A stretch of DNA of 64,000 nt. It comes from Hippasteria phrygiana. Its lineage: Eukaryota > Echinodermata > Asteroidea > Valvatida > Goniasteridae. Made by a program: the position numbers and the translations under genes. Positions 29,859-40,488 of the stretch are shown piece by piece. The stretch's first letter is position 1, and each line of letters begins with the position of its first letter. Location: positions 62,001-126,000 of the forward strand of contig JAZGUH010001200.1 of NCBI GenBank assembly GCA_037893225.1, in the 5' to 3' direction. Below the pieces are notes generated by a model. It was given only the letters and a program-made list of their open reading frames with translations. It did no database searches and was not told where the DNA came from.

Positions 29859-32800
29859 ATTATGAATGAATAAAGCAAGTCCATACCCCAGGGAATTTGA
29901 CATGCATGGAGCAATAAATAGACGGTAATATGTACACAGATGTTGGCCGGAAAGAAAATAAACATTGCGAGGTTTGAATTTTCTCCACAAGTGTTAACTC
30001 TAAGAAGCCGCCGATAATTGCAACATGTAGCGCCAGATCTAAGCTATCCATACATGTCAAAATTACTGAATTTGGTTGATATTTCGTGCAATTATGAATG
30101 AGTAAAGCACGTCCATACCCCAGGGAATTTGACATGCATGGAGCAATAAATAGACGGTAACATGTACACAGATGTTGGCCGGAAAGAAAATAAACATTGC
30201 GAGGTTTGAATTTTCTCCACAAGTTTTAACTCTAAGAAGCCGCCGATAATTGCAACATGTAGCGCCAGATCTAAGCTATCCATACATGTCAAAATTACTG
30301 AATTTGGTTGATATTTCATGCAATTATGAATGAGTAAAGCAAGTCCATACCCCAGGGAATTTGACATGCATGGAGCAATAAATAGAAGGTAATATGCACA
30401 CAGATGTTGGCCGGAAAGAAAATAAACATTGCGAGGTTTGAATTTTCTCCACAAGTTTTAACTCTAGGAAGCCGCCGATGATTGCAACATGTAGCGCCAG
30501 ATCTAAGCTATCCATACATGTCAAAATTACTGCATTTGGTTGATATTTCATGCAATTATGAATGAATAAAGCAAGTCTATACCCCAGGGAATTTGACATG
30601 CATGGAGAAATAAATAGACGGTAATATGTACACAGATGTTGGCCGGAAAGAAAATGAACTTTGCGAGGTTTGAATTTTCTCCACAAGTTTTAACTCTAAG
30701 AAGCCGCCGATAATTGCAACATGTAGCGCCAGATCTAAGCTATCCATACATGTCAAAATTACTGAATTTGGTTGATATTTCGTGCAATTATGAATGAGTA
30801 AAGCACGTCCATACCCCAGGGAATTTGACATGCATGGAGCAATAAATAGACGGTAACATGTACACAGATGTTGGCCGGAAAGAAAATAAACATTGCGAGG
30901 TTTGAATTTTCTCCACAAGTTTTAACTCTAAGAAGCCGCCGATAATTGCAACATGTAGCGCCAGATCTAAGCTATCCATACATGTCAAAATTACTGAATT
31001 TGGTTGATATTTCATGCAATTATGAATGAGTAAAGCAAGTCCATACCCCAGGGAATTTGACATGCATGGAGCAATAAATAGAAGGTAATATGCACACAGA
31101 TGTTGGCCGGAAAGAAAATAAACATTGCGAGGTTTGAATTTTCTCCACAAGTTTTAACTCTAGGAAGCCGCCGATGATTGCAACATGTAGCGCCAGATCT
31201 AAGCTATCCATACATGTCAAAATTACTGCATTTGGTTGATATTTCATGCAATTATGAATGAATAAAGCAAGTCTATACCCCAGGGAATTTGACATGCATG
31301 GAGAAATAAATAGACGGTAATATGTACACAGATGTTGGCCGGAAAGAAAATGAACTTTGCGAGGTTTGAATTTTCTCCACAAGTTTTAACTCTAAGAAGC
31401 CGCCGATAATTGCAACATGTAGCGCCAGATCTAAGCTATCCATACATGTCAAAATTACTGAATTTGGTTGATATTTCATGCAATTATGAATGAGTAAAGC
31501 AAGTCCATACCCCAGGGAATTTGACATGCATGGAGCAATAAATAGAAGGTAATATGCACACAGATGTTGGCCGGAAAGAAAATAAACATTGCGAGGTTTG
31601 AATTTTCTCCACAAGTGTTAACTCTAAGAAGCCGCCGATAATTGCAACATGTAGCGCCAGATCTAAGCTATCCATACATGTCAAAATTACTGAATTTGGA
31701 TGATATTTCATGCAATTATGAATGAATAAAGCAAGTCCATACCCCAGGGAATTTGACATGCATGGAGCAATAAATAGACGGTAATATGTACACAGATGTT
31801 GGCCGGAAAGAAAATAAACATTGCGAGGTTTGAATTTTCTCCACAAGTGTTAACTCTAAGAAGCCGCCGATAATTGCAACATGTAGCGCCAGATCTAAGC
31901 TATCCATACATGTCAAAATTACTGAATTTGGTTGATATTTCGTGCAATTATGAATGAGTAAAGCACGTCCATACCCCAGGGAATTTGACATGCATGGAGC
32001 AATAAATAGACGGTAACATGTACACAGATGTTGGCCGGAAAGAAAATAAACATTGCGAGGTTTGAATTTTCTCCACAAGTTTTAACTCTAAGAAGCCGCC
32101 GATAATTGCAACATGTAGCGCCAGATCTAAGCTATCCATACATGTCAAAATTACTGAATTTGGTTGATATTTCATGCAATTATGAATGAGTAAAGCAAGT
32201 CCATACCCCAGGGAATTTGACATGCATGGAGCAATAAATAGAAGGTAACATGTACACAGATGTTGGCCGGAAAGAAAATAAACATTGCGAGGTTTGAATT
32301 TTCTCCACAAGTTTTAACTCTAAGAAGCCGCCGATAATTGCAACATGTAGCGCCAGATCTAAGCTATCCATACATGTCAAAATTACTGAATTTGGTTGAT
32401 ATTTCATGCAATTATGAATGAGTAAAGCAAGTCCATACCCCAGGGAATTTGACATGCATGGAGCAATAAATAGAAGGTAATATGCACACAGATGTTGGCC
32501 GGAAAGAAAATAAACATTGCGAGGTTTGAATTTTCTCCACAAGTTTTAACTCTAGGAAGCCGCCGATGATTGCAACATGTAGCGCCAGATCTAAGCTATC
32601 CATACATGTCAAAATTACTGCATTTGGTTGATATTTCATGCAATTATGAATGAATAAAGCAAGTCTATACCCCAGGGAATTTGACATGCATGGAGAAATA
32701 AATAGACGGTAATATGTACACAGATGTTGGCCGGAAAGAAAATGAACTTTGCGAGGTTTGAATTTTCTCCACAAGTTTTAACTCTAAGAAGCCGCCGATA

Positions 32801-35800
32801 ATTGCAACATGTAGCGCCAGATCTAAGCTATCCATACATGTCAAAATTACTGAATTTGGTTGATATTTCATGCAATTATGAATGAGTAAAGCAAGTCCAT
32901 ACCCCAGGGAATTTGACATGCATGGAGCAATAAATAGAAGGTAATATGCACACAGATGTTGGCCGGAAAGAAAATAAACATTGCGAGGTTTGAATTTTCT
33001 CCACAAGTGTTAACTCTAAGAAGCCGCCGATAATTGCAACATGTAGCGCCAGATCTAAGCTATCCATACATGTCAAAATTACTGAATTTGGTTGATATTT
33101 CATGCAATTATGAATGAATAAAGCAAGTCCATACCCCAGGGAATTTGACATGCATGGAGCAATAAATAGACGGTAACATGTACACAGATGTTGGCCGGAA
33201 AGAAAATAAACATTGCGAGGTTTGAATTTTCTCCACAAGTGTTAACTCTAAGAAGCCGCCGATAATTGCAACATGTAGCGCCAGATCTAAGCTATCCATA
33301 CATGTCAAAATTACTGCATTTGGTTGATATTTCATGCAATTATGAATGAATAAAGCAAGTCTATACCCCAGGGAATTTGACATGCATGGAGAAATAAATA
33401 GACGGTAATATGTACACAGATGTTGGCCGGAAAGAAAATGAACTTTGCGAGGTTTGAATTTTCTCCACAAGTTTTAACTCTAAGAAGCCGCCGATAATTG
33501 CAACATGTAGCGCCAGATCTAAGCTATCCATACATGTCAAAATTACTGAATTTGGTTGATATTTCATGCAATTATGAATGAATAAAGCAAGTCCATACCC
33601 CAGGGAATTTGACATGCAGGGAGCAATAAATAGACGGTAATATGTACACAGATGTTGGCCGGAAAGAAAATAAACATTGCGAGGTTTGAATTTTCTCCAC
33701 AAGTGTTAACTCTAAGAAGCCGCCGATAATTGCAACATGTAGCGCCAGATCTAAGCTATCCATACATGTCAAAATTACTGAATTTGGTTGATATTTCGTG
33801 CAATTATGAATGAGTAAAGCACGTCCATACCCCAGGGAATTTGACATGCATGGAGCAATAAATAGACGGTAATATGTACACAGATGTTGGCCGGAAAGAA
33901 AATAAACATTGCGAGGTTTGAATTTTCTCCACAAGTGTTAACTCTAAGAAGCCGCCGATAATTGCAACATGTAGCGCCAGATCTAAGCTATCCATACATG
34001 TCAAAATTACTGAATTTGGTTGATATTTCGTGCAATTATGAATGAGTAAAGCACGTCCATACCCCAGGGAATTTGACATGCATGGAGCAATAAATAGACG
34101 GTAACATGTACACAGATGTTGGCCGGAAAGAAAATAAACATTGCGAGGTTTGAATTTTCTCCACAAGTTTTAACTCTAAGAAGCCGCCGATAATTGCAAC
34201 ATGTAGCGCCAGATCTAAGCTATCCATACATGTCAAAATTACTGAATTTGGTTGATATTTCATGCAATTATGAATGAGTAAAGCAAGTCCATACCCCAGG
34301 GAATTTGACATGCATGGAGCAATAAATAGAAGGTAATATGCACACAGATGTTGGCCGGAAAGAAAATAAACATTGCGAGGTTTGAATTTTCTCCACAAGT
34401 TTTAACTCTAGGAAGCCGCCGATGATTGCAACATGTAGCGCCAGATCTAAGCTATCCATACATGTCAAAATTACTGCATTTGGTTGATATTTCATGCAAT
34501 TATGAATGAATAAAGCAAGTCTATACCCCAGGGAATTTGACATGCATGGAGAAATAAATAGACGGTAATATGTACACAGATGTTGGCCGGAAAGAAAATG
34601 AACTTTGCGAGGTTTGAATTTTCTCCACAAGTTTTAACTCTAAGAAGCCGCCGATAATTGCAACATGTAGCGCCAGATCTAAGCTATCCATACATGTCAA
34701 AATTACTGAATTTGGTTGATATTTCGTGCAATTATGAATGAGTAAAGCACGTCCATACCCCAGGGAATTTGACATGCATGGAGCAATAAATAGACGGTAA
34801 CATGTACACAGATGTTGGCCGGAAAGAAAATAAACATTGCGAGGTTTGAATTTTCTCCACAAGTTTTAACTCTAAGAAGCCGCCGATAATTGCAACATGT
34901 AGCGCCAGATCTAAGCTATCCATACATGTCAAAATTACTGAATTTGGTTGATATTTCATGCAATTATGAATGAGTAAAGCAAGTCCATACCCCAGGGAAT
35001 TTGACATGCATGGAGCAATAAATAGAAGGTAATATGCACACAGATGTTGGCCGGAAAGAAAATAAACATTGCGAGGTTTGAATTTTCTCCACAAGTTTTA
35101 ACTCTAGGAAGCCGCCGATGATTGCAACATGTAGCGCCAGATCTAAGCTATCCATACATGTCAAAATTACTGAATTTGGTTGATATTTCATGCAATTATG
35201 AATGAGTAAAGCAAGTCCATACCCCAGGGAATTTGACATGCATGGAGCAATAAATAGAAGGTAATATGCACACAGATGTTGGCCGGAAAGAAAATAAACA
35301 TTGCGAGGTTTGAATTTTCTCCACAAGTGTTAACTCTAAGAAGCCGCCGATAATTGCAACATGTAGCGCCAGATCTAAGCTATCCATACATGTCAAAATT
35401 ACTGAATTTGGATGATATTTCATGCAATTATGAATGAATAAAGCAAGTCCATACCCCAGGGAATTTGACATGCATGGAGCAATAAATAGACGGTAATATG
35501 TACACAGATGTTGGCCGGAAAGAAAATAAACATTGCGAGGTTTGAATTTTCTCCACAAGTGTTAACTCTAAGAAGCCGCCGATAATTGCAACATGTAGCG
35601 CCAGATCTAAGCTATCCATACATGTCAAAATTACTGAATTTGGTTGATATTTCGTGCAATTATGAATGAGTAAAGCACGTCCATACCCCAGGGAATTTGA
35701 CATGCATGGAGCAATAAATAGACGGTAACATGTACACAGATGTTGGCCGGAAAGAAAATAAACATTGCGAGGTTTGAATTTTCTCCACAAGTTTTAACTC

Positions 35801-38800
35801 TAAGAAGCCGCCGATAATTGCAACATGTAGCGCCAGATCTAAGCTATCCATACATGTCAAAATTACTGAATTTGGTTGATATTTCATGCAATTATGAATG
35901 AGTAAAGCAAGTCCATACCCCAGGGAATTTGACATGCATGGAGCAATAAATAGAAGGTAACATGTACACAGATGTTGGCCGGAAAGAAAATAAACATTGC
36001 GAGGTTTGAATTTTCTCCACAAGTTTTAACTCTAAGAAGCCGCCGATAATTGCAACATGTAGCGCCAGATCTAAGCTATCCATACATGTCAAAATTACTG
36101 AATTTGGTTGATATTTCATGCAATTATGAATGAGTAAAGCAAGTCCATACCCCAGGGAATTTGACATGCATGGAGCAATAAATAGAAGGTAATATGCACA
36201 CAGATGTTGGCCGGAAAGAAAATAAACATTGCGAGGTTTGAATTTTCTCCACAAGTGTTAACTCTAAGAAGCCGCCGATAATTGCAACATGTAGCGCCAG
36301 ATCTAAGCTATCCATACATGTCAAAATTACTGAATTTGGATGATATTTCATGCAATTATGAATGAATAAAGCAAGTCCATACCCCAGGGAATTTGACATG
36401 CATGGAGCAATAAATAGACGGTAATATGTACACAGATGTTGGCCGGAAAGAAAATAAACATTGCGAGGTTTGAATTTTCTCCACAAGTGTTAACTCTAAG
36501 AAGCCGCCGATAATTGCAACATGTAGCGCCAGATCTAAGCTATCCATACATGTCAAAATTACTGAATTTGGTTGATATTTCGTGCAATTATGAATGAGTA
36601 AAGCACGTCCATACCCCAGGGAATTTGACATGCATGGAGCAATAAATAGACGGTAACATGTACACAGATGTTGGCCGGAAAGAAAATAAACATTGCGAGG
36701 TTTGAATTTTCTCCACAAGTTTTAACTCTAAGAAGCCGCCGATAATTGCAACATGTAGCGCCAGATCTAAGCTATCCATACATGTCAAAATTACTGAATT
36801 TGGTTGATATTTCATGCAATTATGAATGAGTAAAGCAAGTCCATACCCCAGGGAATTTGACATGCATGGAGCAATAAATAGAAGGTAACATGTACACAGA
36901 TGTTGGCCGGAAAGAAAATAAACATTGCGAGGTTTGAATTTTCTCCACAAGTTTTAACTCTAAGAAGCCGCCGATAATTGCAACATGTAGCGCCAGATCT
37001 AAGCTATCCATACATGTCAAAATTACTGAATTTGGTTGATATTTCATGCAATTATGAATGAGTAAAGCAAGTCCATACCCCAGGGAATTTGACATGCATG
37101 GAGCAATAAATAGAAGGTAATATGCACACAGATGTTGGCCGGAAAGAAAATAAACATTGCGAGGTTTGAATTTTCTCCACAAGTTTTAACTCTAGGAAGC
37201 CGCCGATGATTGCAACATGTAGCGCCAGATCTAAGCTATCCATACATGTCAAAATTACTGCATTTGGTTGATATTTCATGCAATTATGAATGAATAAAGC
37301 AAGTCTATACCCCAGGGAATTTGACATGCATGGAGAAATAAATAGACGGTAATATGTACACAGATGTTGGCCGGAAAGAAAATGAACTTTGCGAGGTTTG
37401 AATTTTCTCCACAAGTTTTAACTCTAAGAAGCCGCCGATAATTGCAACATGTAGCGCCAGATCTAAGCTATCCATACATGTCAAAATTACTGAATTTGGT
37501 TGATATTTCATGCAATTATGAATGAGTAAAGCAAGTCCATACCCCAGGGAATTTGACATGCATGGAGCAATAAATAGAAGGTAATATGCACACAGATGTT
37601 GGCCGGAAAGAAAATAAACATTGCGAGGTTTGAATTTTCTCCACAAGTGTTAACTCTAAGAAGCCGCCGATAATTGCAACATGTAGCGCCAGATCTAAGC
37701 TATCCATACATGTCAAAATTACTGAATTTGGTTGATATTTCATGCAATTATGAATGAATAAAGCAAGTCCATACCCCAGGGAATTTGACATGCATGGAGC
37801 AATAAATAGACGGTAATATGTACACAGATGTTGGCCGGAAAGAAAATAAACATTGCGAGGTTTGAATTTTCTCCACAAGTGTTAACTCTAAGAAGCCGCC
37901 GATAATTGCAACATGTAGCGCCAGATCTAAGCTATCCATACATGTCAAAATTACTGCATTTGGTTGATATTTCATGCAATTATGAATGAATAAAGCAAGT
38001 CTATACCCCAGGGAATTTGACATGCATGGAGAAATAAATAGACGGTAATATGTACACAGATGTTGGCCGGAAAGAAAATGAACTTTGCGAGGTTTGAATT
38101 TTCTCCACAAGTTTTAACTCTAAGAAGCCGCCGATAATTGCAACATGTAGCGCCAGATCTAAGCTATCCATACATGTCAAAATTACTGAATTTGGTTGAT
38201 ATTTCATGCAATTATGAATGAATAAAGCAAGTCCATACCCCAGGGAATTTGACATGCATGGAGCAATAAATAGACGGTAATATGTACACAGATGTTGGCC
38301 GGAAAGAAAATAAACATTGCGAGGTTTGAATTTTCTCCACAAGTGTTAACTCTAAGAAGCCGCCGATAATTGCAACATGTAGCGCCAGATCTAAGCTATC
38401 CATACATGTCAAAATTACTGAATTTGGTTGATATTTCGTGCAATTATGAATGAGTAAAGCACGTCCATACCCCAGGGAATTTGACATGCATGGAGCAATA
38501 AATAGACGGTAACATGTACACAGATGTTGGCCGGAAAGAAAATAAACATTGCGAGGTTTGAATTTTCTCCACAAGTTTTAACTCTAAGAAGCCGCCGATA
38601 ATTGCAACATGTAGCGCCAGATCTAAGCTATCCATACATGTCAAAATTACTGAATTTGGTTGATATTTCATGCAATTATGAATGAGTAAAGCAAGTCCAT
38701 ACCCCAGGGAATTTGACATGCATGGAGCAATAAATAGAAGGTAACATGTACACAGATGTTGGCCGGAAAGAAAATAAACATTGCGAGGTTTGAATTTTCT

Positions 38801-38855
38801 CCACAAGTTTTAACTCTAAGAAGCCGCCGATAATTGCAACATGTAGCGCCAGATC

Positions 38856-38860
38856 TAAGC
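38856..38860. repeat. Target site duplication, left copy (TAAGC)
   Basis: TAAGC immediately precedes the first base of the left TIR and is repeated directly after the right TIR. In intact satellite monomers the sequence reads GATCTAAGCTATCC, with a single TAAGC. The duplication is 5 bp. A 6-bp version would need a C/T mismatch (CTAAGC against TTAAGC). Confidence 0.88.
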
Positions 38861-39107
38861 AGTAGTAAGGGAAGTACCGATTCTATGTCATTTTCTGTTT
38901 TTTCACTTTTCTCTCCAATTTTGCTGTGGGTACATACATCAAATTTTAAAAAAAACAAATAGTCTAAAAATCGCCCAAAAATAATTCTAAATTTTGCTGG
39001 GTACCTATACACCAAAATTAGCACAAAATCAAGAAAATAAACACTGTTTTCCATATCCCACAATCGTACTAAATCTCCCGGGCGCCCGGCGAAAAAGGCA
39101 AAAAAAA
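38861..39107. repeat. Left terminal inverted repeat
   Basis: Begins AGTAGTAAGGGAAGTACC. Read against the reverse complement of 55710-55956 it matches base for base for about the first 215 bp, then shows a few differences around a GC-rich block (39077-39100). Past 39107 the two sides diverge but both soon reach CAAGCC followed by an A-run, so weak similarity may extend to about 39130. Terminal trinucleotide repeats (AGTAGT) are of the kind protein-primed replication can add or lose by sliding. Frames crossing the TIR are open by chance. Confidence 0.95.
39078..39089. other. GC palindrome inside left TIR (CCGGGCGCCCGG)
   Basis: A perfect 12-bp palindrome in otherwise AT-rich DNA near the inner end of the left TIR. 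The right TIR carries nearly the same block with one extra base (CCGGGCGCCCCGG on the + strand, near 55729-55741). It could be a protein-binding or CpG-regulated site for the inward-facing terminal genes, or part of the replication origin; nothing in the sequence decides this. Confidence 0.55.
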
Positions 39108-39139
39108 TGATTTGTTGCAAGCCAAAAAAATATTATATC

Positions 39140-39159
39140 GCCATTATAAAAGATGGAAA
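39140..39159 (+). promoter_or_regulatory. Start-proximal motif shared with polB
   Basis: GCCATTATAAAAGATGGAAA spans the start codon of the first gene (ATG at 39153). The identical 20 bases lie, inverted, across the polymerase start at 55625-55644. The two genes face inward from opposite TIRs, so the shared block may mark a common, perhaps early, expression class. It may also be the remnant of a longer ancestral TIR. Confidence 0.6.
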
Positions 39160-39626
39160 TTAAACCTTTGATTCAGGCACATCCACTTTTAGAGAAAATT
39201 CTTTCTGCATTTAAAACTACTCAATGTATAACGCACGATTGCGAAAGTTGCTTTTATACGAGAGATACAGGTCGCGAATATTATATTCACGTAGATTCAA
39301 AATCGTTATTAGAACTGGTCTACCTATGCTACGAGAGAGGTACGTTTCTTAATCTATTAAAGTGTTACGACGATGTAGTCGAAAGAGAAAGGATAAAAGA
39401 AAACGATAATTTATCTTTTTGTATTCACTGCGAAGATGTGAGTCTAGACATTACGGAAGATGACGATCTCATAGATTATCTTTATTATACCAACCAAGAT
39501 GAGGAAGACAGAGATTTTCTTAATTATACTACGTTAGAACTCGAGTACGACGATAGCTTTATTATCAACCTAAAAGATTTAGTTTCGATAGATTATCGCG
39601 AATGGCTAACTCTCTCGAATGGCTAG
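39153..39626 (+). CDS. Small acidic Cys-containing protein, function unknown
   Basis: 157 residues, the only gene in the left third of the element on the + strand. I do not recognise the family. Visible features: a cysteine/histidine cluster near the N-terminus (C25, H28, C30, C33), a second pair C90-x2-C93 that together could bind zinc, and a very acidic C-terminal half with runs of Asp/Glu around residues 99-121. There is no signal peptide or membrane segment. The start is supported by TTATAAAAG directly upstream and by identity of the start region with that of polB at the other end. It ends 19 bp before a strong hairpin and is convergent with the next gene. By position, opposite the polymerase and adjoining a TIR, it could be an early accessory or regulatory protein; this is inference only. 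Confidence 0.72.
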   Translation: MEIKPLIQAHPLLEKILSAFKTTQCITHDCESCFYTRDTGREYYIHVDSKSLLELVYLCYERGTFLNLLKCYDDVVERERIKENDNLSFCIHCEDVSLDITEDDDLIDYLYYTNQDEEDRDFLNYTTLELEYDDSFIINLKDLVSIDYREWLTLSNG

Positions 39627-39645
39627 ACGGTCAACTCTCGGAACC

Positions 39646-39693
39646 AAAAAAAACCCTCACTTCTACACTCAGTAGAGGTGAGGGTTTTTTTTT
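39646..39693. terminator. A8-stem-T9 hairpin between convergent genes
   Basis: Eight A, then CCCTCACTTCTAC, a 5-base loop ACTCA, then GTAGAGGTGAGGG and nine T. The arms pair over 21 positions with a single G-T wobble. It works in either orientation and sits between the 3' ends of the + gene ending at 39626 and the - gene ending at 39841. A role in transcript termination or 3'-end formation is inferred. The remaining spacer, 39694-39840, holds nothing recognisable. Confidence 0.65.
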
Positions 39694-39840
39694 GCGTTAC
39701 ATAAATCTACTTCGTTACTAACTACAACTACTCTTTGCAAGGAGCGCTAGGCCTAGTCTCTAAACTCTCTTGAGCACTTGCGTAGCTAGGAGGTTTATCT
39801 ATACTCACGTTAGAATCACGCTCATATTCTTTAGCTACGA

Positions 39841-40467
39841 CTAATTTAAAGTTGTAAGTTTTGCGATAAGATCTTTTTTTTCTTTCGCTAGAAGCTCGAC
39901 CACTTTCTTTTCGACCTCATCGTCTATTTCTTTTTGGTTTCTATCGGACTCTTCTCTCGCTTTAGTTTGTGTCCTAATAGCTTCTTTCATTCTATTAAAC
40001 TTGTTTAATTCATCGTTAATCAAAGTAAATTCTTCGTGACTTACATCACCATCATCTACAGCCTGAGACACCAATTCATTTATCGTATTTAATTTTGTTT
40101 CTGCTACTACTCTAATCTCATCGTGTTTCTTAGCTTTACCTCTAAACTTTTTACTAAATCGTTTTAATACCAAACTTACACCCACGCATCCTATAGCTAC
40201 TCCTTCTAACACCACGCCTACGGGTATACTAATGACACCAACAACGCTGACTATGCCTATTGTGCCGGATAAAGCACCTAAACATTCCATAACGGTCTCT
40301 GCGTTAGATAAACAGGTAATAATTTTATTATACTTTTTGTGCAACCGTTCTCTCTTATCTCGCTCGTTGGCTATCTCTTTTTGCACTCGTTCGATTTTAT
40401 TTAACCTAAAGACTGAAGACTCGTTCGTTTCAACGGGCAATTTAGGGTAAACGGATTCTGCGGTCAT
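39841..40467 (-). CDS. Coiled-coil membrane protein of Polinton type
   Basis: 208 residues. Residues about 20-50 are charged and helical; 62-101 form a long Gly/Val/Ile-rich hydrophobic stretch, enough for one or two membrane segments; this is followed by a basic patch (KRFSKKFRGKAKK, 102-114), a conserved-looking helical block (AKKHDEIRVVAE onward, to about 165) and a Lys/Glu-rich C-terminal helix. I recall similar uncharacterised proteins near Polinton genes in cnidarians and molluscs, but no function is known to me. The start is fixed by CGACTTTATAAA directly before the ATG, the same 12 bases used by the next two genes, suggesting co-expression. It lies 21 bp downstream of the 500-residue protein and is the last gene of the leftward series. 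Confidence 0.8.
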   Translation of the reverse strand: MTAESVYPKLPVETNESSVFRLNKIERVQKEIANERDKRERLHKKYNKIITCLSNAETVMECLGALSGTIGIVSVVGVISIPVGVVLEGVAIGCVGVSLVLKRFSKKFRGKAKKHDEIRVVAETKLNTINELVSQAVDDGDVSHEEFTLINDELNKFNRMKEAIRTQTKAREESDRNQKEIDDEVEKKVVELLAKEKKDLIAKLTTLN

Positions 40468-40479
40468 TTTATAAAGTCG
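40468..40479 (-). promoter_or_regulatory. CGACTTTATAAA motif abutting the start codon
   Basis: On the - strand CGACTTTATAAA is followed immediately by ATG. The same 12 bases occur at 41992-42003 and 43573-43584, before the two paralogous membrane-protein genes. Confidence 0.6.
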
Positions 40480-40488
40480 TTTATTATT

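Larger units (their letters stand above)
1..38860. repeat. 232-bp satellite tandem array, left arm
   Basis: About 167 head-to-tail monomers of 232 bp fill this arm. The same landmark recurs at 164, 1092, 1324 and on to 38444; 38444-164 is exactly 165 x 232, so there is no net length change. Monomers differ by point substitutions and fall into two main linked classes. In one, CTAAGAAGCC and GATAATTGC go with ACTGAATTT. In the other, CTAGGAAGCC and GATGATTGC go with ACTGCATTT or ACTGTATTT. Recurrent sub-variants include GAACATTGCG/GAACTTTGCG, ACATGCATGG/ACAGGCATGG, CCCCAGGG/CCCCATTG and TTTCATGC/TTTCGTGC. Each monomer carries an open antisense frame of about 120 codons that overlaps the next monomer's frame. 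Because 232 is not a multiple of 3 these are treated as non-coding. The array looks like centromeric, pericentromeric or other heterochromatic satellite; which one cannot be told. No other gene was seen here. Confidence 0.97.

Noticed and set aside
164..38806. About 165 overlapping antisense frames of 113-136 codons, one per satellite monomer
   Set aside because: They overlap each other, change frame from monomer to monomer because 232 is not a multiple of 3, and their variants simply follow the monomer's point changes. No coding signature; treated as satellite.
1..38860. CRISPR-like array or rDNA
   Set aside because: Units are contiguous 232-bp near-identical monomers without unique spacers, and no rRNA or tRNA sequence is recognisable.
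38668..39120. 150-codon frame across the satellite/left TIR junction
   Set aside because: Joins satellite and TIR sequence, so it cannot predate the insertion. The same TIR peptide appears in the right TIR only because the repeats are identical.
39841..40467. EF-hand reading of VDDGDVSHEEF in the 208-residue protein
   Set aside because: The spacing of acidic residues does not fit a canonical calcium loop; only a superficial likeness.
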